Assembly (NCBI GenBank): GCA_938010785.1
Contig: CALLVC010000472.1
Location: 1-38,398, forward strand
Reading direction: 5' to 3'
Length of the DNA: 38,398 bases
Source of the DNA: an uncultured Saprospiraceae bacterium
Lineage (GTDB): Bacteria; Bacteroidota; Bacteroidia; Chitinophagales; Saprospiraceae
Shown: positions 7,937 through 18,800 of the stretch, one piece after another
Layout of the letters: every line of letters begins with the position of its first letter
Position numbering within the stretch: the first letter of the stretch is position 1
The notes under the pieces: model-generated
The model's input: only the letters and a program-made list of their open reading frames with translations
The model's database searches: none
What the model was told of the DNA's origin: nothing
Made by a program: the position numbers and the translations under genes

Positions 7937-10009
7937 TTATCTTGCTAAAGTTAAATCGCCAGAGAAAACTTCTGTTTTTCCATCAATAAAAGTGATTTCA
8001 GCTAGGTATACATAAACTGCATTTGGTGCGATTTGACCATTAATAGTTCCATCCCAACCATGATTAATCTGGCCATTGAAAGTGCTTCCTGTATCAATGT
8101 TTGGTATAAAATTAGTTGGAGATTGATACACTCGCTCCCCCCATCTATCAAAAATCTGTAAAGTATTGACAGACAAAGCATCTGTGCTCGTGAAAATGGT
8201 GAATAAATCATTGATACCATCTCCATTAGGACTAAAAATATTTGGCACATACACTCTTCGGGTAGTAGATAAATAAACGATGACGGATGCTTCTTTGACG
8301 CATCCATTGTCATCGCTTACTGTAAGTGTGTAAGTGGTAGTACTCGTAGGTGTGGCCTCGGGATTAGGACAATCTGTACAGCTTAAGCCTTCTGCTGGTG
8401 ACCATTCAAAATTGACATTAGTTGTGGCTGTAAAATCTGTAGGTAATTCTAAGTTATTCCCAAGGTTTAAGATTAGGTCGGAAGGTAAATCAACGGATAG
8501 ACCTGAAGGTGCTGGTATGGTTGCATCAATGTCAGCAGAACAACCTTCTGCATCTCTTACGGTAAGGGTATAAGATGCGCCTGCATCTACGACAAAACGA
8601 TTGCTGCTGCTGAAATCAATTCCATCTAAAGAATAGCTTAAGGCGCCTCTACTATTTTTTACATCTTCAATAGTAACGATACTTTCTGTTTCTAATTCGC
8701 AAATAGCAGAACTATCTACAATAGCTAAAGCAGTTACTTCTGCTGGTTCAATTATTTCTAAGGCTGTTACTACTTCGTTACAAATACCAGTAGCATCTGT
8801 TACCGTAACATCATACATGCCTGGTACTAAGCCAGTTAGATTGTCTCCTGTACCAGTATCTGTTCCATTGTCCCAATTATAGGTAAATGGTGCGTTTTTT
8901 CCTGTAGCTGTAATTTCTAAAGAGCCATCATCCATGCCAAAGCAACTCACTTCATTAGCAACTGCGTCTACATCTATCCATCCGTCCATTTTGACGATAG
9001 CTTCTTCTACTTTAGTACAGCCATTTTCATCTGTAACCGTAAGCGTATAAGTGCCCTCATTTAGGTTCTCAATTCTGGTCGTTCGGTCTAAGCCATTACT
9101 CCATTCATAATCAATATTTCCCATTCTATTGATGTCTATTATTTCTACTGCTCCATCTAGACTATTTGCACAGTTAGCAAATGTAACTGCAATATCCACT
9201 TCAATTGGGTCTGGTGCATTGACTACTTCGGTTAAAACACTACTTGCATTTTTATCATCACTAATTCTGATAGTATATTCTCCTCCTCCAATATTATTAA
9301 TCGTAATAGGTGTATTAAGTTGGTTAGAAATGACACTATCTACCTCTCCTGTAGTTGTATTGGTGTAGATAACTGTAAATGGTGCCGACCCTCCTTGAAC
9401 ATCGATGACCATTGTGGTGACATCATCTGAGCAAGCTAGTGTGCCGACGGTAACAGATGCAGTAGCTTCTAATTGGTCGGGACAAGGCGCTCCTTCGAAT
9501 CCATCGTTGTCAAAAGCATTGAATGGTCCTATTCCTGAAACGACGAATAGGTTTCCAACATTGATATTTGCACTATTAAAAATAAATGGGTCGGTTACAT
9601 TATTAATGAAGCTGATGTCGCTTAAACAAACTGCGTTGTTTTCAAAGCTAAAAATAGGAACAAAAACATCCTGCATAAATTCTACATCGTCTACCAATCC
9701 TCTCAAAGAAATAGTATAATAATCAAAGCTTTGATTTTCTGGCGGTGCCTGAATAAAAGATGACCTTTCCCAACTACCATTAATATTTTCTAAATTGGTC
9801 AAATCAAGCCCACCTGTAGGCGCTATGATGGTCAAAGTAGAGTTGGTTATGATATTGAAAGGTGTCAGTAAATCTCTATCCATAGCAATGGATACTTGAT
9901 AAGTTGTATTATCTGATAATAATTCAATCTTTGTCCTTACTTGTGCAGAAAGGTCAAGACCAAATAATGCTATGATGATAACGCAAAGTAGGTATTTAAT
10001 ACTACGCAT
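7937..10009 (-). CDS. Secreted SprB-repeat protein with type B T9SS C-terminal domain
   Basis: A 690-aa exported protein. A signal peptide (residues 1-22, ending LDLSA/Q) precedes the shared N-terminal domain (about 23-178: TIIAPTGG, SFDYYTISL, PIFSFEN, DPFIFNSANINVGN). Several SprB-like/Ig-like repeats follow, with recurring EYTIRISDD, TYTLTVTDENGC and MYDVTVTDATG closures. An SCTDCPNPEATPTSTTTYTL-type domain then leads to a gliding-motility-associated C-terminal domain (VPNIFSPNGDGINDLF, DRWGERVYQ, GWDGTINGQ, VYVYLAEI). That tail is known to direct type IX secretion and surface attachment. The role is probably adhesion or surface matrix. It lies 167 nt downstream of a second gene of the same kind on the same strand, perhaps co-transcribed. 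Confidence 0.9.
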   Translation of the reverse strand: MRSIKYLLCVIIIALFGLDLSAQVRTKIELLSDNTTYQVSIAMDRDLLTPFNIITNSTLTIIAPTGGLDLTNLENINGSWERSSFIQAPPENQSFDYYTISLRGLVDDVEFMQDVFVPIFSFENNAVCLSDISFINNVTDPFIFNSANINVGNLFVVSGIGPFNAFDNDGFEGAPCPDQLEATASVTVGTLACSDDVTTMVIDVQGGSAPFTVIYTNTTTGEVDSVISNQLNTPITINNIGGGEYTIRISDDKNASSVLTEVVNAPDPIEVDIAVTFANCANSLDGAVEIIDINRMGNIDYEWSNGLDRTTRIENLNEGTYTLTVTDENGCTKVEEAIVKMDGWIDVDAVANEVSCFGMDDGSLEITATGKNAPFTYNWDNGTDTGTGDNLTGLVPGMYDVTVTDATGICNEVVTALEIIEPAEVTALAIVDSSAICELETESIVTIEDVKNSRGALSYSLDGIDFSSSNRFVVDAGASYTLTVRDAEGCSADIDATIPAPSGLSVDLPSDLILNLGNNLELPTDFTATTNVNFEWSPAEGLSCTDCPNPEATPTSTTTYTLTVSDDNGCVKEASVIVYLSTTRRVYVPNIFSPNGDGINDLFTIFTSTDALSVNTLQIFDRWGERVYQSPTNFIPNIDTGSTFNGQINHGWDGTINGQIAPNAVYVYLAEITFIDGKTEVFSGDLTLAR

Positions 10010-10071
10010 GGGTTGCCTTTATTTCTTGTTATTTGATTGTTTGAATGAGTGATTTCAATCATTCTTCTTCC

Positions 10072-10118
10072 ATGCCTCATAAATCCACTTTAATAAAATG
10101 AGTAGATTTATGAGGTAT
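10072..10118 (-). terminator. Stem-loop between the two minus-strand surface genes
   Basis: CCTCATAAATC (10075-10085) pairs perfectly with GATTTATGAGG (10105-10115), and the stem extends a few pairs outward with one G-U. It sits downstream of 10177-14391 and upstream of 7937-10009. No clear T-run follows on the minus strand, so it may be an intercistronic processing hairpin rather than a full terminator. A GC-rich imperfect palindrome (CCCGACCTTTGGCGGACGGG) follows at about 10125-10144. Confidence 0.45.
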
Positions 10119-10176
10119 GACCTGCCCGACCTTTGGCGGACGGGGTTATGATTTATGATTTCGGTAAACGCCTAAT

Positions 10177-13100
10177 TTATCGGGTGACGGTTATAGGGCC
10201 AGAGAAAACTTTTTCTTCGTTATTGATTACTATTTTAACCACATAGAAGTAAATGCCATCTGGTGAAAGTCTTTTGTCAAAAGTTCCATCCCAGCCTTCA
10301 TTATTTGTATAGTTTTCTTTGCCGTATATTTTATTCCCCCAACGATTATAGATTAGTACACTATTCAATGGATAGCTCTCTATATTTTTAATGGTGAATA
10401 CATCGTTGATGCCATCATTATTTGGACTGAAGCCTGTGTAAAAGAGCAAGCCTTCTTCATTTACCGTTACGCTAACTAAAGTCGTATCACATACAGCCCC
10501 ATTACATAATTCTAAACAGAAGAAATCTTTTCCTATGAAGTCTGTATTTGGCATATAACCAAAACACTCATCTGTTTCTCCGTCTATCCCACTTAATATC
10601 CCTGCTGATGGATCATTACAAACTCTAATCGTCAGATTTTCTGTTCCCGTTTCCGTAGTATTTAAGCATTGGTCTAAGATTGGTGTATTGACTACCGTGA
10701 ATAAATCCAATGTATCCATCCCATCTTCTAAGCCTTGTACTTTGATGTACAAATCATCCTCACAGTCATTTAATGGGTCTTTTAAGGTATACTTTGTGAT
10801 GCCTCTGGTATCAGGTAAGATGATACTTTGGAACATCGTATTCATAGTGTTTAATTCTAATTGAGCTATCTGACTAGAACCAGTTGCTTGAGCATTTAGA
10901 CTTCCATATACATTGGCTGTAGAAAAGCCTTGTATAACTTCTAATTCTTGATTAACTATCCAGTTTGCTTGAAAATCAAATTGATTCATTTTAATCACCA
11001 ACTCTTCGATTGTATTGAACTGAAAGTCTTTTAGCGTATCACTATTGACAGACCATTTTGTTAAGGTGAATGGTGCAGTCCCCATATCAAATAATACTTT
11101 ATATGGATAGAAAACAGAAGTTTGCATACATTCGCCTATTCCTACATTTTGTAATTCATCTCCAATATAAAATTGGTATTCTGAAAGGTCCATATTGGCA
11201 ATAGGTATACATGCCGTAGCTTGCAAGCCTGAAACAAACGCATTTAGCGTGTCCAAACCTGTGAAAATATTACAGGATGCTTGCTCACAAGTAGTCCCTA
11301 CATTGATGTTTTCATAAACTAAGGTACATCCAGAGGCTCCTGTAATCGTCAAGCTATAAGTTGAATCTGCACTTAGCCCTTCTCTCATTGGGCCCGAAGC
11401 TTTATTTGGTTCCCAACAGAACGTAAACCCGTTATTATTGCCATTCACCACTACACTTACTGTTCCATCTTCCTCATCACAACTAGCTGGAGTGGTTTCG
11501 ATAACTGGATTCCATAAGTCTGTATCTTCTCCTGGTGTTAAGGTGAATTCTTCTGTAATCGTACAGCCACTTTCTCCTGTAATCGTTATAGAGTATAGAC
11601 TACCTTCTGGAACAGGGTTGGCTTCAAAAGTTAAGATATTATCTGTAGCATTTTCATTTTCAAATGGACCACTGTTAATCGTAAAGTCAGTAATGGTTTC
11701 ATTTAATTCTAATTGAACAGTTCTATCACTTTCACTACAAATCATCTGATCAACAGGTGGGGTAGTTATTCTCAAATCTGCTTGTTGACTGATTTCGACA
11801 GGATTATTAGCAAAAACTGCATCACAACTACTTCCTTGAATACGCACCATTAAGTCATAACTGCCATCCTGTAAATCTCCAAAAGTGCCATTGTCTTGCC
11901 AAGTTGCCCCTCCATCAATACTATACTCAAGTACGTCTGCTGAATTAGCGCTGGTAGCTGTAATTACAATCGCTCCTTGTTCATTTCTACAAACATTTGG
12001 CGCAGTTACATTTACATCTACTATGCTAGGCGCTCCTTCTATAATTAAATTGACACTTTGTGGCCAACTTGAGCTACATGTTTCATCTGCATTGGCTACT
12101 AACACCACAAAGTCTCCTGCGCCTAAACCATCAAATTGTGGATTGTCTTGGAATGTTACTCCATTATCAATACTATATTGTAAGTCACCTATTCCACCAT
12201 CTGCGGTTATAAGGATTTGCCCGTTTGACATACAGTTCGTTGGCTGCGTAGCCATTACTTCTGCAATGTTTGGTACATCGAGAACATTGACCATCAAAGT
12301 ATCTGAATCCATACAACGGCCAGCTTCTGTACTCATTAGAATATATTGAGTAGCAGCGGTAGGCGTGATTTCTGGATTTGCACAATCGGTACAACTAATA
12401 TCTCCATCTGTTATCCAATTGAAATTGCCGGTGCCTCCTAATGGACTTAAAGTCACGGTTTCTCCTGCACATACAGCTAAGTCTGCACCTAAACTCACCT
12501 CAGGACAAAGAATTAAAATAGTTGTATCTGAAAGCGTTGCGTCATTGGCATCGAAATGTACAATACAAATCGTTTCACTTTGATTAAAATGATCATCGGT
12601 CGTTATATCAAAACAATTACTTCCAGCTGTAAGCGTCGTGACAACAGTTTCTTCTGCATTACACAAGGAAACGGTGCCTATTGAACCATTAGCAATATCT
12701 AATTCGTCTTCGATACATACATTCGTTGTTTCTTCTACTGGTAAGCTTAGATAAATAGTGTCCGTTGGAAAGTTTGTTGTTGGTGTCGTTGGGTCGGTAT
12801 CATCCAAATCTTCTCCACAATCTGAAATTATATTGCTATCTGAACAGATAATGGATAAATCCGTACCTGTTTGGGCAACTGTTAATTGTTGACCTACCCA
12901 TTCGCTAGCATTTCCATAAAATGGGTCCGTAAAATTTTCTACTAAAAATACTTGCTCTCCTGTACAACTACCTCCATTTTCAAATGAAAATAAGGCTAGT
13001 TTTTCTCCCGCTTTGTATTCAATAGTTCTAGTACCGAGTGAGGTTAAACCAAAAGAGATATAATCAAATTCTGGAGCTTCTACTGGTGCATTCGTACGTC

Positions 13101-14391
13101 CACTTACTTCAAAGTTCGCTCCGCCTATTAAACTTTCAAAATTGGTTACATCAAATGTTCCTGTTGGTACTTTGATAGAAAATAATGCCGTTGGGGTAGT
13201 GTTCTGTGGTACGCTAATGGTCATGGTTGGAATAACAGAAATGGTAAATTTTCCATCTGCAGCATCTAATACCATTGTATAAAGGCAGTTTGTATTTCCT
13301 GGGCCTGGATCAGGGTCCGTTCCTCCTCCTCCATCTGGACAGGCAGCAGCTACTACTATTTCTTCTGTTTCATCATGACAAGGTAAGTCTTTTCCTCTTA
13401 CCCATGGCTGGTAGGTGCCAGCAGCTAAACCTGTAAATAACCCATCATTTTCTAACCAAGTAGCACCTTGGTCTATACTATATTCTAAAGTGGTTCCAGC
13501 TAATCTGGCTGCTGCTTCTATAGTTATCGTTCCATCCGACATCATACAATTGTCTGGAGTAGTACTTGTTCTAATAATAACTGCATCGGTTGCTGGTCCT
13601 AATTCTATGACTCCATGGTCTTTAAAACATAAACCACCTTCATCTGCAACTATAATTACATAAGCTTTAGCAGAAGCTAAACCTGTAAAAAGTGGGTCGT
13701 CTTGGAAATTAACTCCATCATCAATAGAATATTTAAGTGGTGGACCACCTGTTGGGTCAGCATATATTCTAATTGTACCACCAACAAGTCCACATTCACT
13801 AGGGTTAGTAGTAACGATGGAATCTACTTGTTCGCAGGTACTATTACCAGCCTGCTCCATTAAACAATTGGCAGCAGGGCCGTAGGTGCCGGAGAATGCA
13901 TTGCCAAATCCAGCTCCAAAGACGGTAATTAAATTCCCAATATTGGCATTTTCACTGTTTGGCGGGAAAAATAGGTCATCTTCAGTAATGAAATCTAAAG
14001 TACCTGTACATTCTCCTATATTTTCAAAAGAAAACAATTCAGTTTCTTCATTTGCGATATAAGCGATATTATCCTTGCCTCCACTTAGTTCGAAGGCAAT
14101 ATAATCGAAACCTGGATTTTCGGAAGGAGCAGTATGTGTACTCGATATGGTCCAGTTTCCATTGATACTATTTACATCACTACTTGGTTTAAAACCACCT
14201 GTAGGCACAGTAAATCCTACTTGCATAGAGCTCGTAAAATTTGTTGGTGCAGGAAAAGATTCGTCTGGTCGTACTTTGACCATGTATGTAACGTTATCTT
14301 CCATCAACTCTACCGTAAAGAAGAACTGCCCATAGACTGCCGTCTGTAGGATAATAAATTGGATAATGAGTAAAAAGAAAAGTTTTCTCAT
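10177..14391 (-). CDS. Large secreted protein with two copies of the shared N-domain and type B T9SS tail
   Basis: A 1404-aa exported protein. Signal peptide 1-21 (LLIIQFIILQTAVYG) is followed by the shared domain (about 22-185: VPTGGF, GFDYIAFEL, LFSFEN, NSENANIGN). Two SprB-like repeats come next, with LEYSIDQGATWLENDGLFTG-type cores, then a Pro/Gly/Asp linker near 360. A second copy of the same domain follows (about 370-515: VPTGTFDV, EFDYISFGL, LALFSFENGGSC, DPFYGN). Further Ig/SprB repeats (CTDCANPEITPTAATQYIL, QYSIDNGVTFQDN) lead to a C-terminal gliding-motility-associated domain (FSPNNDGINDVF, YNRWGNKIYG, GWDGTFDKRLSPDGIYFYVVK). It is the only family member here with the N-domain twice. 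Probably surface-anchored by type IX secretion; adhesion or scaffold role inferred. Confidence 0.9.
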   Translation of the reverse strand: MRKLFFLLIIQFIILQTAVYGQFFFTVELMEDNVTYMVKVRPDESFPAPTNFTSSMQVGFTVPTGGFKPSSDVNSINGNWTISSTHTAPSENPGFDYIAFELSGGKDNIAYIANEETELFSFENIGECTGTLDFITEDDLFFPPNSENANIGNLITVFGAGFGNAFSGTYGPAANCLMEQAGNSTCEQVDSIVTTNPSECGLVGGTIRIYADPTGGPPLKYSIDDGVNFQDDPLFTGLASAKAYVIIVADEGGLCFKDHGVIELGPATDAVIIRTSTTPDNCMMSDGTITIEAAARLAGTTLEYSIDQGATWLENDGLFTGLAAGTYQPWVRGKDLPCHDETEEIVVAAACPDGGGGTDPDPGPGNTNCLYTMVLDAADGKFTISVIPTMTISVPQNTTPTALFSIKVPTGTFDVTNFESLIGGANFEVSGRTNAPVEAPEFDYISFGLTSLGTRTIEYKAGEKLALFSFENGGSCTGEQVFLVENFTDPFYGNASEWVGQQLTVAQTGTDLSIICSDSNIISDCGEDLDDTDPTTPTTNFPTDTIYLSLPVEETTNVCIEDELDIANGSIGTVSLCNAEETVVTTLTAGSNCFDITTDDHFNQSETICIVHFDANDATLSDTTILILCPEVSLGADLAVCAGETVTLSPLGGTGNFNWITDGDISCTDCANPEITPTAATQYILMSTEAGRCMDSDTLMVNVLDVPNIAEVMATQPTNCMSNGQILITADGGIGDLQYSIDNGVTFQDNPQFDGLGAGDFVVLVANADETCSSSWPQSVNLIIEGAPSIVDVNVTAPNVCRNEQGAIVITATSANSADVLEYSIDGGATWQDNGTFGDLQDGSYDLMVRIQGSSCDAVFANNPVEISQQADLRITTPPVDQMICSESDRTVQLELNETITDFTINSGPFENENATDNILTFEANPVPEGSLYSITITGESGCTITEEFTLTPGEDTDLWNPVIETTPASCDEEDGTVSVVVNGNNNGFTFCWEPNKASGPMREGLSADSTYSLTITGASGCTLVYENINVGTTCEQASCNIFTGLDTLNAFVSGLQATACIPIANMDLSEYQFYIGDELQNVGIGECMQTSVFYPYKVLFDMGTAPFTLTKWSVNSDTLKDFQFNTIEELVIKMNQFDFQANWIVNQELEVIQGFSTANVYGSLNAQATGSSQIAQLELNTMNTMFQSIILPDTRGITKYTLKDPLNDCEDDLYIKVQGLEDGMDTLDLFTVVNTPILDQCLNTTETGTENLTIRVCNDPSAGILSGIDGETDECFGYMPNTDFIGKDFFCLELCNGAVCDTTLVSVTVNEEGLLFYTGFSPNNDGINDVFTIKNIESYPLNSVLIYNRWGNKIYGKENYTNNEGWDGTFDKRLSPDGIYFYVVKIVINNEEKVFSGPITVTR

Positions 14392-15400
14392 GATTTTAGC
14401 TTTGAAGCGTTTCGACTAAAACCATTTGAAAAGATGAAAACGTAGAAGTAGAGGTTAATAACAAAAAAACGCCTAAATTTCAGTTAATTTAGCGAATTTC
14501 GATTATTGACCAAAGTGTGGAATATGATTTAAAATTTGAGAACTGACTTTTAAACTTCCAAAAATAAAGCCAAAAAAGTATTGTATATTTTTTATTCTGA
14601 TGTGATCGAGAGCTGATAATGAATTCGGTTGTGCGAAAGGTTACTTTTTTTTGATAAGTTTTTGTTTTTTTTAATGTTTAAATATCTGATAACAAGATTC
14701 CTATCATTTTAAAAGTCGTATATTAAACAATGCCTATAAAAAATCATTTTTTTTCTTTATGAGCATTTGAAAGGGAGTGTTTATTATACGTACTTAAAAT
14801 AAAACGAAAAAACGATAGAATGGCATGAATTTTGACCTTTTTAGTTTGTTCTAAACCCTTCCCTAGTTTTATCCCCTAATTCAAACAGGCCCCCTGAAAA
14901 TATATTTTAACTATACAAACAACTAACTAACAGTTTATGAACAGGGTATTTTTACCAACACTCAAGAATGTATACTTTCCCTTATACTCACATACTCTTG
15001 TGGTGCACATTGTTCTAGAATTTGCTTGGTTCAATGTTAGTTTCCCTACATATAAATAATTTTAAATATTAACGAACTTGTAGTTCGCCTAATATAATAT
15101 ACTGATTGATAGATATAATTTTAAAAACGAACACTTTTCGATTAATTTCTGTCTGAATTTACCTGCTTCCCCTCGCTGATTTATTCATTTCCCCCCTTTG
15201 AAATTACTCTATTTTAAAACTTTTATTTCTAATTTTAAATAATTGATAATCAACTGTTTAAAATAAATTAAGTGATAAATTTTTTAGATAGAAATGTCCA
15301 TTTGAAAAGATTATTAAAGCAATTTAGTAGATGACCAATGTGGAAAACAAAATTTGAGAACTTTTAATTTCCTTAAAACCGACGAAACATTAATCCTTTC

Positions 15401-15428
15401 TTTTTTACAGGTTCTAGCCTGTAAAAAA
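15401..15428. terminator. A/T-flanked hairpin, possible bidirectional terminator
   Basis: TTTTTTACAGG and CCTGTAAAAAA form an 11-bp perfect stem around a 6-nt loop, flanked by T's on the left and A's on the right, so either strand would give a hairpin followed by U's. With no gene nearby on either side, it may end an unannotated RNA or be a relic. Confidence 0.35.
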
Positions 15429-15752
15429 AAGCATCTAAGATGTTGAAAAGAAAGATTTTTAAATCAAGTTTTTAGGAATTTGATAAACAAAAAAGCTATT
15501 GTTTAATAATGGAACACTAATATTTTCTGAGCCTTTTTCATGGTATCAATTTTTGATAATTTGAACGTGGAAGGCAATACTGAAAATTTCTTAAAGGTAT
15601 AGAGAGAATTTTAAATTGCCCCGCCTTCACATTTTCTTCTCTTAATTATCTAGCCATTTATGAACGGCTTTTTAAAACAAGGTGATAAGCTTACAATTTT
15701 ATGTAGGTCTATCTAATTAGTACCCCTTTTCGATTTTCACATACCCTGATTT

Positions 15753-15775
15753 GCTAACAAATGACCTTTGTTAGC
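15753..15775. promoter_or_regulatory. 9-bp inverted repeat upstream of the 2686-aa gene
   Basis: GCTAACAAA and TTTGTTAGC are perfect inverted repeats with a 5-nt spacer, about 90 nt before the ATG at 15868. No T-run adjoins it, so an operator or leader hairpin is more likely than a terminator. Its role is inferred only from position. Confidence 0.35.
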
Positions 15776-15867
15776 CTCGCTTTTGGTATGGCTTATTGTA
15801 ACCTGATAACTATCGGGATTGAATCGTAAATAACTACTTATTAATCATAAAGCAAAAAAAGTCGCTG

Positions 15868-18800
15868 ATGAAAAAACATTATCACACCTACAAAATTATA
15901 CTGGGCTTATTGCCCATACTCCTTCTGGGGTTCATTTTCTCCTTACACGGGCAAGATAGGGAGCAATTTGAATTCAAGATACAGTATATGGCAGAAGAAA
16001 ATGACTCCACTTGGGGGGTATTTGTTCGACCTGTCGATGGATTTGCACCGGGAAATAATGACGCCGTCGTTGGTTCTGGTCAGGTTACCATCTTAATGAG
16101 AAATGATGGAAGAGATTCTATTCATAATATCCAAAGTGTTGGCGGTACTTGGAATTCGGGGTACGATGTTGTCCGAAACGCCTGTGAAGCACCAGATATT
16201 ACTTACATTTTCATAGGTATGAAAGATGGTGATGGCATAGTGTTGGAAAACGGGGAGGAAACACTCTTATTTACCTTTCAGGTACCCGATGGCTGTCCAG
16301 ATACTTTGGGATTATTGGATCATTTTGATCCTTTCCTACCTGAGGAATCTAATAATTGTCATGGTAATGGCCCTGGCGTGAATTCTTCTGGGAATAATCC
16401 CGGACAGGATTTATCTGTGTTTAACTCCAGTACTGGTAGGATTCACAATTGGTTAGGCAACTATGCTCCTCGAGCATTTAGTTGTGGGGATTGTGATAAT
16501 GATGGTATTGTAGATGGTATTGAAGATACGAATGGAGATGGTATGTATTCTTCTCCACCTGACTCCTCTGATATTTGTGATGTCTGTGATCCTTTAGGTA
16601 TTAATATGTTTGCTGCGACCTTAATCGGAGGCGATACATTGACAATGTGTGGAGAAGTAGATGAAGATTCTGTAGCTTTCATGGTAGAATTTACTGGTGG
16701 TTGGGAACCTTATATTATTGAGTTAGAGGAGCGAGATGTAGCGACTAATGCAACAACCACTTTAACTTTTAATGATTATTATCCTGGTGATCGTATTTAT
16801 GTTTCTCCAACTACGACTTCTTCATATCGAATGACTAGAATTAGGGATACGCCACCAATGAATGATCAAGGGACTACTTTCTGTGAATTGACAGATGCTA
16901 ATTTTTTGATAGATACTATAGAAGTAACTGTAGAGGGACCTTTAATGATTGATGATGCTGAAGGACCTTTTGATTTCACTGCATGTAATTTAGATACACT
17001 AGGTTTTGGGGTGACGGCTTCTAATGGCGGTGAAGGAATTATTGAGTATCAATGGCAAGTTAGTACTGCTGGACCAACTGGTCCTTGGTCTGATGTGGTA
17101 GATGGTACACCTTATGCTTTTGCTACAACCGACTCGATAATTATTAGTAATCCACTTGGATTAGATGGTAATTTTTATCGGGCAAAAGTATTTACAGAGA
17201 CTTGTGATACTTTATATTCTGAACCAGCGGAGTTAGGGGTTGATGGGCCTTTTATTATTGATTTAGAACCTGTTGACCAAAACGCCTGTGCGAAAGAAGA
17301 CCCTGTATATTTTCATGCAGAAACTTCTGTTGGGCAAGGTGTTTTCAACCGTAGATGGCAGGTAAATAGAAATGATGGAAATGATTGGGTAGATTTAGCT
17401 GCTTCTGATACCTTCAATTTTGGTACACGTATAGATTTAAATCCTACACCAGAAATCGAAAGAGCTTATTATGATACTGTATTTGTTGATACGGCTGCTT
17501 TTTATATGAACCAATGGCAATTTAGATTAGCTGCAATTGGGGATAATATTCAGGCTTGTACAGAAATATATACAGATGAAGCTACTTTAAATGTAGAAGG
17601 TCGAATCTTTATTGATGACCAACCAGACGATGTACTTATTTGTGCGGATACAGTAGCTTGTTTTTCTATTGCGCATAGCAATCAAGCAGATAATGGAGCT
17701 ATGGAATTCCAATGGTATGTACAAGAAAGAGGTACTACTACTTGGACCGCTCTTTCTAATGATGGAACTTATTCTGGTGCGCGGTCTGATACTTTATGTG
17801 TAACGAACCCACTTGGACGAGATAGTTTTGCTTATCGTGTAGATGTTTGGACAACGGAGTGTGATATTATCACTTCTGAGGCTGCTTTCTTAAATATTGA
17901 CGGACCAATTTTATTTGATGATGATCCAGATGATATTATTGTCTGTGCGGAAGAAGACCCCAATATTTTTGCGGTTGAAACTTGGATGGGACAGGGCGCT
18001 TTAAATAGAAGATGGCAGATTAGTACAGATGATGGAGCTACTTGGGATTATTTAACTATCTCAGGTGTCTATTCCTTAGGTATTGATTCTACGAGCAATC
18101 CAGCTCCTGGTTTTGAAATAGCTTATCACGATACCTTACATATTAATACAGCTACTTCTAGTATGGACCAATACCAATATCGTTTAGCGGTTATCGGTCA
18201 GAGTGGTGGAAATTGTGAGGAAACTTATTCTGGGGAAGCACTCTTAACCGTAGAAGGACCGATTACTATTGATCCGGCTAATCAGCCTGTTGATGTCTTT
18301 ATTTGTTCTGATACAACAGCTTGTTTTAGTGTTTTAGTAGATTCTGAATCTTCTTCTGGAATTATTGAATATCAATGGTATGTGAAAGAAAGAGGTGGTA
18401 CAACTTGGGCACCTGTTGCCAATGATGGAACCTACTCTGGTGTACGTACGGATACCTTATGTGTAACAAACGTTTTAGGCCGAGATGGTTTTTCTTACCA
18501 CGTAAGAGTACAAACTGGACTTTGTCAAACGATTTTATCGGATTCTGCTTTCTTACAAGTAGATGGACCGATTTCTTTTAATACAGATGCAGAAGATATT
18601 ACCGTTTGTGCGGATGAAGACCCAAATATTTTTGCGGTTGAAACCTATATGGGACAAGGTATCCTAAATAGAAGATGGCAAGTGAATAGAAATGATGGCA
18701 ATGATTGGGTGGATTTAGCTATAGCTGCTCCATTTAGTTTAGGCATCGACTCTTTGGATAATCCTGATGTAGGATTTGAGAAAGCTTATTACGATACGCT

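Larger units (their letters stand above)
14392..15867. other. 1.48-kb AT-rich divergent intergenic region, no convincing gene
   Basis: This is the longest gene-free stretch in the window, between divergently transcribed surface-protein genes, so it must hold promoters for both. It is markedly AT-rich with long A and T runs. A 40-codon frame at 14937-15059 has no recognisable features and is not called. CAAAAATA at 14559-14566 matches the minus-strand version of TAnnTTTG but lacks a -33 partner. Small hairpins are at 15073-15087 (CGAACT/AGTTCG), 15401-15428 and 15753-15775. An unrecognised regulatory RNA or long leader cannot be excluded. Confidence 0.6.

Noticed and set aside
7491-8015. Track ORFs on both strands with LSASPPLRLSASPP-type sequence
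   Set aside because: They are translations of the 8-bp repeat arrays in other frames, not genes.
11438-13663. Plus-strand ORFs of up to 154 aa inside the 1404-aa gene
   Set aside because: They are shadows of a well-supported minus-strand gene; no signal, domain or start context of their own.
14937-15059. 40-codon ORF with ATG in the long divergent spacer
   Set aside because: It has no recognisable motif, no ribosome-binding or promoter support, and ordinary AT-rich composition; short open frames are expected by chance in 1.5 kb.
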